From: CALXCT01 sp964422185
Lineage (GTDB): Bacteria; Bacillota; Clostridia; Oscillospirales; Oscillospiraceae
DNA length: 6,929 bases
Direction: 5' to 3'
Assembly (NCBI GenBank): GCA_964422185.1
Contig: CAYRAG010000073.1
Location: 1 to 6,929 of the forward strand
Shown here: positions 1 through 4,425 of the stretch, one piece after another
Layout: each line of letters begins with the position of its first letter
Numbering within the stretch: position 1 is the first letter of the stretch
Notes under the pieces: model-generated
Seen by the model: only the letters and a program-made list of their open reading frames with translations
Told to the model about the DNA's origin: nothing
Databases searched by the model: none
Position numbers and translations under genes: made by a program

Positions 1-1214
1 GTCTTTTTCTCGTGTTCCGCGCCGCCCGCCTTGTTAAACCCGTGCAGGCTGCTGATGGACGCGCCCATGCACAGCGTCATGTCGATGGAGGACAGCGGGG
101 CGTTGGCGCCCAGGGTGTAGCAGCCGATATCCCCCATCACGGTGCATTTGTTCTGATGCAGCGTGTAGAACAGGCCCCTGTGCGGGCAGCCCGGGCACAT
201 CACCGGGGGCCGGCCCGGGATCTCCCCCTCTATCTTCAATCCCTCTGTCCGGGGGATGCCCATGGCCCTGGCCACAGCGTTCTGGCTCAGCTCGCCCTCC
301 GGCGGAAAGTACTCTTTCCCCATCACGGGCAGGCCCATCGCCCGGCAGGCGTTCTCCAGGAACCCGTCCAGCTCCTCCACCACCACCAGCATCGTGACGG
401 AGGCGGCGAAGTCCCGGATCTTCTCGTGGGGCAGCGGCCAGACCATGCCCAGTTTCAGCACCGGGTAGCGGTCCCCGCAGACCTCTTTCACATACTGATA
501 GCTGGTGGACGAGGTCAGAATGCCGACCCGGCGGTCGCTGCCGGGCTCTATCCGGTTGATGGGCGCCGTCTCCGCCCACCGGACCAGCGCGCCCATTCTC
601 TCCTCGACGATGGGGTGGCGTTTGCGCGCCTGCCCGGGCATCATGACATACTTGTCCGTGTCCTTCCCGTAGGGCCGCACCGGCGGCTCCACCCGCTCCC
701 CCGTCTCCACCAGGGACTGGGAGTGGGCCACGCGGGTGCACATTCTCAGCAGCACCGGCGTGTCAAACTGCTCGGAGAGCTCGTACGCCAGTCTGGTGAA
801 CTCCAGCGCCTCCGCGGAGTCCGCGGGCTCCAGCATGGGCAGTTTCGCCGACCGGGCATAGTGGCGGGAGTCCTGCTCATTCTGGGAGGAGTGCATCCCC
901 GGGTCGTCCGCCACCGCCACCACAATCCCGGCGTTCACGCCGGTGTAGGACATGGTAAACAGGGGATCCGCCGCCACATTGAGCCCCACATGCTTCATGC
1001 CGCAAAACGAGCGGCTGCCGGCCAGGCTGGCCCCGAACGCGGTCTCCATGGCCACTTTCTCGTTGGGCGCCCACTCGCAGTAGATCTCGTCGTATTTCGC
1101 GGCCTCCTCCGTGATCTCCGTACTGGGCGTGCCGGGGTAACTGGAGGCCACGCGGCAGCCCGCCTCGTACAGGCCGCGGGCGACCGCGGCATTGCCTAAC
1201 ATCAGCTGTTTCAT
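1..1214 (-). CDS. iorA: Indolepyruvate:ferredoxin oxidoreductase, alpha subunit (3'-truncated by window edge)
   Basis: Thiamine-diphosphate enzyme subunit that oxidatively decarboxylates aryl-pyruvates (indolepyruvate, phenylpyruvate, hydroxyphenylpyruvate) to aryl-acetyl-CoA and passes electrons to ferredoxin. It is cytoplasmic and works with the beta subunit IorB, which is not in this window. The frame is open from the start to the left edge, giving 404 residues. Family members are usually around 600 residues, so the rest of the TPP region and the C-terminal [4Fe-4S] ferredoxin domain should lie outside. Seen: N-terminus MKQLMLGNAAVARG, typical of IorA; SYPGTPSTEI at residues 25-34 (pyrimidine-binding domain); CEWAPNEKVA at 46-55; GMKHVGLNVAADP at 72-84; CPGCPHRG at 340-347; and GDIGCYTLGA at 361-370, the TPP/Mg-binding region. 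The ATG at 1214-1212 is chosen because MKQLMLGN matches the family start. An in-frame GTG at 1226-1224 is a less likely alternative. The gene lies 79 bases downstream of the YerC-like regulator on the same strand, with no terminator between them. Confidence 0.95.
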   Translation of the reverse strand, partial: MKQLMLGNAAVARGLYEAGCRVASSYPGTPSTEITEEAAKYDEIYCEWAPNEKVAMETAFGASLAGSRSFCGMKHVGLNVAADPLFTMSYTGVNAGIVVAVADDPGMHSSQNEQDSRHYARSAKLPMLEPADSAEALEFTRLAYELSEQFDTPVLLRMCTRVAHSQSLVETGERVEPPVRPYGKDTDKYVMMPGQARKRHPIVEERMGALVRWAETAPINRIEPGSDRRVGILTSSTSYQYVKEVCGDRYPVLKLGMVWPLPHEKIRDFAASVTMLVVVEELDGFLENACRAMGLPVMGKEYFPPEGELSQNAVARAMGIPRTEGLKIEGEIPGRPPVMCPGCPHRGLFYTLHQNKCTVMGDIGCYTLGANAPLSSIDMTLCMGASISSLHGFNKAGGAEHEKK

Positions 1215-1219
1215 CCGAC

Positions 1220-1242
1220 GGCGCACGGAAAACCCGTGCGCC
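1220..1242 (-). promoter_or_regulatory. 9-bp hairpin between SD and start codon of iorA
   Basis: A perfect inverted repeat: arm GGCGCACGG (1220-1228), a 5-base loop (1229-1233) and arm CCGTGCGCC (1234-1242). On the iorA-coding strand it lies after the purine-rich AAGAAGGTGAG and before GTCGGATG. It is not a terminator, because no T-run follows on the minus strand. With the hairpin folded, the AAGGTG motif is brought to about 8 unpaired bases from the ATG, a standard spacing. Unfolded, the distance is about 31 bases. This suggests a translation-control or ribosome-site-bridging structure. The repeat is seen directly; the role is inferred. Confidence 0.6.
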
Positions 1243-1244
1243 GC

Positions 1245-1254
1245 TCACCTTCTT
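1245..1254 (-). promoter_or_regulatory. Probable Shine-Dalgarno of iorA, displaced upstream
   Basis: On the minus strand this reads AAGAAGGTGA, the only good Shine-Dalgarno match upstream of iorA. No match exists in the few bases between the hairpin at 1220-1242 and the ATG (GTCGG only). It therefore decides how translation starts: either the hairpin bridges it to the ATG, or initiation is weak. Confidence 0.5.
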
Positions 1255-1293
1255 TCCTTTCGTTTTCCCCGCACGAAACGCGAAGACACGCGC

Positions 1294-1599
1294 TCAGGCG
1301 TCGTCCCTGGCGGGGCCCAGCCCCTCCCGGACAATGACCTCCTGCATCACGCCGCCGGCGCCGTTTTCCAGCATGGCGCGCCGCACCCGGCTGATGGTGG
1401 CGCTGCTCGCGCCGGTGCGCTCCAGAATCTCCTGATACACCTTTCCCTGCTGCAGATAGACCGCCACATCAAACCGCTGCTCCATATCCCGCAGCTCCAC
1501 GGGCGTGCAGAGATCCTCAAAAAACCGGCGGCACTCGTCCACATCCCGCAGCTTCAGGATAGTCTCGTACAGCGCCGTATCCTGTTTTCTCCTGACCAT
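1294..1599 (-). CDS. yerC: YerC/YecD family TrpR-related transcriptional regulator
   Basis: A 101-residue, all-helical DNA-binding protein of the TrpR superfamily. Seen: the family segment CRRFFEDLCTPVELRDMEQR at residues 23-42 (YerC proteins carry a RFFEDIC.. block here), then VAVYLQQGKVYQEIL and the helix-turn-helix EILERTGASSATISRVRRAM at about 57-76, ending ENGAGGVMQEVI. The length is normal for the family, about 100 residues. The ATG at 1599 is chosen because AGGAGGAGAG lies at normal spacing on the minus strand. The frame stays open for 58 more codons upstream, but these run through the promoter and have no family similarity. The family is related to Trp repressor, but ligands and targets of YerC proteins are poorly known. 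Placement directly before iorA suggests control of aromatic amino acid use (inferred). Confidence 0.9.
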   Translation of the reverse strand: MVRRKQDTALYETILKLRDVDECRRFFEDLCTPVELRDMEQRFDVAVYLQQGKVYQEILERTGASSATISRVRRAMLENGAGGVMQEVIVREGLGPARDDA

Positions 1600-1645
1600 G
1601 GGTCTCTCCTCCTCTCGCCCGGCCGGGCATGTCTTTCCGCAGGAG

Positions 1646-1674
1646 ATTTTAGCACAGAAAAGCGTGAAAGTAAA
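1646..1674 (-). promoter_or_regulatory. Sigma-A-type promoter for the yerC-iorA transcript
   Basis: On the minus strand, -35 TTTACT (1674-1669), a 17-base spacer, and -10 TAAAAT (1651-1646) preceded by TGC, an extended -10. The -10 lies about 47 bases before the yerC ATG. No other promoter is evident before iorA, so the two genes are probably co-transcribed. Confidence 0.65.
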
Positions 1675-1675
1675 C

Positions 1676-1688
1676 CGGCATTTTGCCG
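1676..1688. promoter_or_regulatory. 13-bp inverted repeat abutting the yerC -35: candidate operator
   Basis: CGGCA-TTT-TGCCG, perfect 5-bp arms around three bases, one base from the outer edge of the yerC -35 hexamer (1669-1674). A dyad beside a promoter, in front of a regulator gene, is a plausible binding site. Chance dyads of this size are common in GC-rich DNA, so support is limited. Confidence 0.3.
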
Positions 1689-1714
1689 CGGATCCGCTGC
1701 GGAGGCGGAGACCG

Positions 1715-1758
1715 CCCGGGGAACCTCCCGCCTCCCCGGGTGCCCGGAGGGGCTCCGG
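1715..1758. repeat. Two GC-rich inverted repeats in the divergent intergenic region
   Basis: CCCGGGG (1715-1721) pairs with CCCCGGG (1734-1740) across 12 bases. CCGGAG (1744-1749) pairs with CTCCGG (1753-1758) across GGG. Both lie between the two divergent promoters, just upstream of the acyl-CoA synthetase -35 at 1774. They could be activator/repressor sites or simply composition-driven. Confidence 0.3.
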
Positions 1759-1773
1759 ACGCGGAAATACCAC

Positions 1774-1802
1774 TTTACAAACGCCGGCGGATCATGTATG
1801 AT
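1774..1802 (+). promoter_or_regulatory. Sigma-A-type promoter for the acyl-CoA synthetase
   Basis: -35 TTTACA (1774-1779), a 17-base spacer and -10 TATGAT (1797-1802). This predicts a start near 1809 and a leader of about 80 bases. The -35 and following bases, TTTACAAACGCC, nearly repeat in the rex promoter at 3665-3676. Confidence 0.7.
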
Positions 1803-1825
1803 ACTTCAGTCATTTAACGGCGCAA

Positions 1826-1866
1826 ATCAGTAAAGAGGTTGCGGTCCACCCATCATTTCTACTGAT
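1826..1866 (+). promoter_or_regulatory. Stem-loop in the leader of the acyl-CoA synthetase
   Basis: ATCAGTA (1826-1832) is perfectly complementary to TACTGAT (1860-1866), enclosing 27 bases that include AGAGGTTGCGGTCCACC, with a possible small inner GGT/ACC pairing. It ends nine bases before the Shine-Dalgarno AGAAGGA (1875-1881). I do not recognise a known riboswitch class in it. Confidence 0.35.
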
Positions 1867-1888
1867 ATCTGGAAAGAAGGAATTGCAT

Positions 1889-3523
1889 ATGCCCATTACC
1901 GATCTGCTGGAACGAAACAGCAAGCTGTACGGCGACGAGGTCGCCCTGGTGGAGATCAACCCGGAGGTGCAGGAGCCTCAGCGGGTGACCTGGCGTGAAT
2001 ATGCCCTGATCCAGCCCACCTCCCCCGCGGCCTACCGCCGGGAGATCACCTGGTCCGTGTTCGACGAGAAGGCCAACCGGGTGGCCAATCTGCTCCTCAG
2101 CCGGGGCGTCCGGAAAGGACAGAAAGTGGCGATCCTGCTGATGAACTGCCTGGAGTGGCTGCCCATCTATTTCGGCATCCTGAAAGCCGGCGCCATTGCG
2201 GTTCCCCTGAATTTCCGGTATACCTCGGACGAGATCGAGTACTGCGTGAAGCTGGCGGATGTGGATATCCTGTTCTTCGGGCCGGAGTTCATCGGGCGCG
2301 TGGAGGATATTGTCCCGTCCATCGGCTCGGAGCGCCTGCTGTTCTATGTGGGGGAGGGCTGCCCCTCTTTCGCGGAGGACTACCACCACGCGGCCGCCAA
2401 CTGCTCCAGCGTGGCGCCCAAGATCCTGATTGACGACGAGGACGAGGCCGCCATCTACTACTCCTCCGGCACAACGGGATTCCCCAAGGCGATTCTCCAC
2501 CGGCACCGTGCGCTGATGCAGTCTGCCAGGATGGAGGCAATCCACCACGAGACGACGCACGACGATGTGTTTTTGTGCATCCCGCCGCTGTACCACACCG
2601 GGGCGAAGATGCACTGGTTCGGCTCCCTGTTCACGGGCAGCAGGGCGGTTCTGCTCAAAGGCACGACCCCGAAGACCATCCTGGAGACGGTCTCCAGCGA
2701 GAAGTGCACGATCGTCTGGCTGCTGGTGCCCTGGTGCCAGGATATTCTCACCGCCCTGGATCAGGGGCAGCTGAAGCTGGAGGACTACCAGCTCTCCCAG
2801 TGGAGGCTGATGCACATCGGCGCCCAGCCGGTGCCGCCCTCCCTCATCCACCACTGGCTGGACTACTTCCCCGACCACAAGTACGACACCAACTACGGAC
2901 TGTCCGAGTCCACCGGGCCGGGCTGCGTCCACCTGGGGCTGGGAAATATTCATAAGGTAGGCGCCATCGGCGTGCCCGGCTACGGCTGGGAGTGCAAGGT
3001 GGTGGACGAGGACGGCCAGCCGGTGAAACAGGGCGAGGTCGGCGAGCTGTGCGTCAAGGGCCCAGGCGTCATGGTGTGCTACTACCACGACCCGGCGGCC
3101 ACGGACGAGGTGCTCAAGGGGGACTGGCTGCACACCGGGGATATGGCGCAGCAGGACGAGGACGGGTTTTTGTTCCTGGTGGACCGCAAGAAGGATGTCA
3201 TCATCTCCGGCGGCGAGAACCTGTACCCGGTTCAGATCGAGGCGTTCCTGGCCGCGCATCCCAAAATCCACGATGTGGCCGTGATCGGGCTGCCGGACAA
3301 GCGGCTGGGCGAGATCGCCGCCGCCATTGTCCAGGTGGAGCCGGGCGTGGAGTGCACGGAGGAGGAGATCAACGAGTTCTGCAACGGGCTGCCGCGCTAT
3401 AAGCGACCCCGGAAGATCATCTTCGCCAATGTGCCCCGCAATCCCACCGGGAAGATCGAAAAGCCGAAACTGCGGGAGATGTACTGCGGCGTCCGCCTGG
3501 TGGAGGCCCAGAACAGGGGCTGA
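1889..3523 (+). CDS. AMP-forming acyl-CoA synthetase (ANL superfamily acid-CoA ligase)
   Basis: A 544-residue cytoplasmic ATP-dependent ligase that forms an acyl-adenylate and then an acyl-CoA, releasing AMP and PPi. Seen: the phosphate loop YYSSGTTGFPK at residues 190-200, adenine/acyl-site motif NYGLSEST at 335-342, TGD with the ribose-binding Asp at 418, hinge DRKKD at 432-436, ISGGENLYP at 439-447, and the C-terminal PTGKIEK with the adenylation Lys at 522. All core motifs are intact and the length is normal. The start is ATG 1889, seven bases after AGAAGGA; an in-frame TTG at 1883 is less likely. An extra segment at about residues 35-50, YALIQPTSPAAYRRE, splits the usual N-terminal motif before ITWSVFDEKANRVA. 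The substrate cannot be read from sequence. Fatty or aryl acids are both possible, and the divergent iorA favours aryl acids (inferred). It has its own promoter at 1774-1802 and terminator at 3564-3596. Confidence 0.92.
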   Translation: MPITDLLERNSKLYGDEVALVEINPEVQEPQRVTWREYALIQPTSPAAYRREITWSVFDEKANRVANLLLSRGVRKGQKVAILLMNCLEWLPIYFGILKAGAIAVPLNFRYTSDEIEYCVKLADVDILFFGPEFIGRVEDIVPSIGSERLLFYVGEGCPSFAEDYHHAAANCSSVAPKILIDDEDEAAIYYSSGTTGFPKAILHRHRALMQSARMEAIHHETTHDDVFLCIPPLYHTGAKMHWFGSLFTGSRAVLLKGTTPKTILETVSSEKCTIVWLLVPWCQDILTALDQGQLKLEDYQLSQWRLMHIGAQPVPPSLIHHWLDYFPDHKYDTNYGLSESTGPGCVHLGLGNIHKVGAIGVPGYGWECKVVDEDGQPVKQGEVGELCVKGPGVMVCYYHDPAATDEVLKGDWLHTGDMAQQDEDGFLFLVDRKKDVIISGGENLYPVQIEAFLAAHPKIHDVAVIGLPDKRLGEIAAAIVQVEPGVECTEEEINEFCNGLPRYKRPRKIIFANVPRNPTGKIEKPKLREMYCGVRLVEAQNRG

Positions 3524-3563
3524 TCCCCCGGCGGGAGGAATGCGTGTCCGCTCAGGCTGAACT

Positions 3564-3596
3564 GCCGGAATCCTCTGTGACACAGGGGATTCCGGC
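3564..3596 (+). terminator. Rho-independent terminator after the acyl-CoA synthetase
   Basis: A 33-base hairpin: GCCGGAATCC (3564-3573) pairs with GGATTCCGGC (3587-3596). The stem continues through a T-G wobble and CTGT/ACAG to a three-base loop, 15 pairs in all. It is followed by TTTCCCTGT, a short, imperfect T-tract. It starts 40 bases after the stop at 3523 and separates this gene from the rex promoter. Confidence 0.75.
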
Positions 3597-3623
3597 TTTC
3601 CCTGTGCACCGGGGCACTCCCGG

Positions 3624-3642
3624 GCGCCCCGCCCCGGGGCGC
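3624..3642. repeat. GC-only inverted repeat upstream of the rex promoter
   Basis: GCGCCCC (3624-3630) pairs with GGGGCGC (3636-3642) around GCCCC. It lies 22 bases before the rex -35. There is no T-tract on the plus-strand side, so it is not a second plus-strand terminator. It is a possible regulator site or a composition effect. Confidence 0.25.
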
Positions 3643-3664
3643 GGGAAAATGAGACGCGGAATGT

Positions 3665-3693
3665 TTGACAAACGCCAGGTGCAATGTTATAGT
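3665..3693 (+). promoter_or_regulatory. Near-consensus sigma-A promoter for the rex operon
   Basis: -35 TTGACA (3665-3670), a 17-base spacer and -10 TATAGT (3688-3693) preceded by TGT, giving an extended -10. This is the strongest promoter in the window and predicts a start near 3700 with a leader of about 62 bases. No clear Rex-type TTGTTAA-N4-TTAACAA operator overlaps it. The leader carries a small hairpin, TCCGCC (3712-3717) with GGCGGA (3721-3726). Confidence 0.85.
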
Positions 3694-3761
3694 ACCCTGC
3701 GCAGAATGCCGTCCGCCCCGGGCGGAGGGCGTCCGCAGGCCAGGATAAGGGAAGCGATCAC

Positions 3762-4424
3762 ATGAAAAAGGAGCGTATCTCCAACGCCGTCATCCGGCGG
3801 CTGCCCCGCTACTACCGCCACCTCAACGACCTCCACGAGGCCGGGGTGGAGCGCATCTCCTCCGGCGCACTGGGCAGGTCGCTGGGGATCAACGCGTCTC
3901 AGATCCGCCAGGATCTCTGCTGCTTCGGGGAGTTCGGCCAGCAGGGCTACGGATATAATGTCGCGCTGCTCCTCAATGAGATCGGCTCTATCCTGGGTAT
4001 CGACCACCGGCACACCGCCATTATCCTGGGTGCGGGGAACCTGGGCCGGGCACTGATGGAGAATTTCCACTTCGGCCGCAGCGGCTTTACGGTCACCGCG
4101 GCGTTTGATGTGGATCCCGGGGTGGTGGGGACGGAGATCGGCCATATCCCGGTGCACCACGCGGACACCCTGCCGGACTTTCTCAGGCATACCAGCGTGG
4201 ATGTGGGCGTGCTCACGGTGCCGCAGCACGCGGCGCACACCACCGCCGAACGCCTGGCGGACGGCGGCGTGAAAGGCATCTGGAATTTTACGAATATGGA
4301 GCTCAATCTCAGCGACCCGGGCGTGGTGGTGGAGAATGTCCATTTCGCGGACAGCCTGCTGGCGCTGAGCTACCTCATCTCCGACCGGAAAGAGGACAGC
4401 GGCGCGTCCGCAGTGGGGCAGTGA
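3762..4424 (+). CDS. rex: Redox-sensing transcriptional repressor Rex
   Basis: A 220-residue repressor that reads the NADH/NAD+ ratio and controls fermentation and respiration genes. It binds DNA as a dimer and releases it when NADH binds. Seen: N-terminal winged helix with AVIRRLPRYYRHL at residues 9-21, ISSGALGRSLGINASQIRQDL at 31-51 as the recognition region, then the wing FGEFGQQGYGYNV at 54-66. The Rossmann NAD(H)-binding motif GAGNLGRAL lies at 89-97. AAFDVDPGVVGTEI and the C-terminal VENVHFADSLLALSYLI swapped helix complete the domain. Length is normal for the family. The start at 3762 follows AAGGGAAG (3747-3754) at normal spacing. The next gene begins one base after its stop, so the two are likely translationally coupled. 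Confidence 0.95.
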   Translation: MKKERISNAVIRRLPRYYRHLNDLHEAGVERISSGALGRSLGINASQIRQDLCCFGEFGQQGYGYNVALLLNEIGSILGIDHRHTAIILGAGNLGRALMENFHFGRSGFTVTAAFDVDPGVVGTEIGHIPVHHADTLPDFLRHTSVDVGVLTVPQHAAHTTAERLADGGVKGIWNFTNMELNLSDPGVVVENVHFADSLLALSYLISDRKEDSGASAVGQ

Positions 4425-4425
4425 T

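Noticed and set aside
12..1199. Long open frame (395 codons) on the plus strand opposite iorA
   Set aside because: Composition-driven shadow: its protein is rich in Arg, Gly, His and Pro with no family motif, while the opposite strand encodes a clear IorA.
1220..1260. Hairpin at 1220-1242 followed by the T-rich stretch at 1251-1266 as a plus-strand terminator
   Set aside because: No plus-strand gene ends nearby, and the stretch after the stem (GCTCACCTTC) is not a T-run. The minus-strand translation-control reading fits better.
1192..1833. Plus-strand open frame (213 codons) opposite the yerC gene and its promoter
   Set aside because: Low-complexity translation with no family signal. It overlaps two supported promoters and a clear TrpR-like gene.
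3539..3560. Tiny frame MRVRSG after a GGAGGA sequence following the acyl-CoA synthetase
   Set aside because: The ribosome site is too close to the ATG and the frame has only six codons. It lies just before a terminator hairpin, and I see no sign of a functional leader peptide.
1859..3583. Long open frame (574 codons) on the minus strand opposite the acyl-CoA synthetase
   Set aside because: The antisense frame has no recognisable domain, and the plus strand carries all ANL-ligase motifs. Long antisense frames are expected at this GC content.
3660..3700. Rex autoregulatory operator over the rex promoter
   Set aside because: I looked for TTGTTAA-N4-TTAACAA and found no acceptable match; TTGACAAA and AATGTTAT do not form a dyad.
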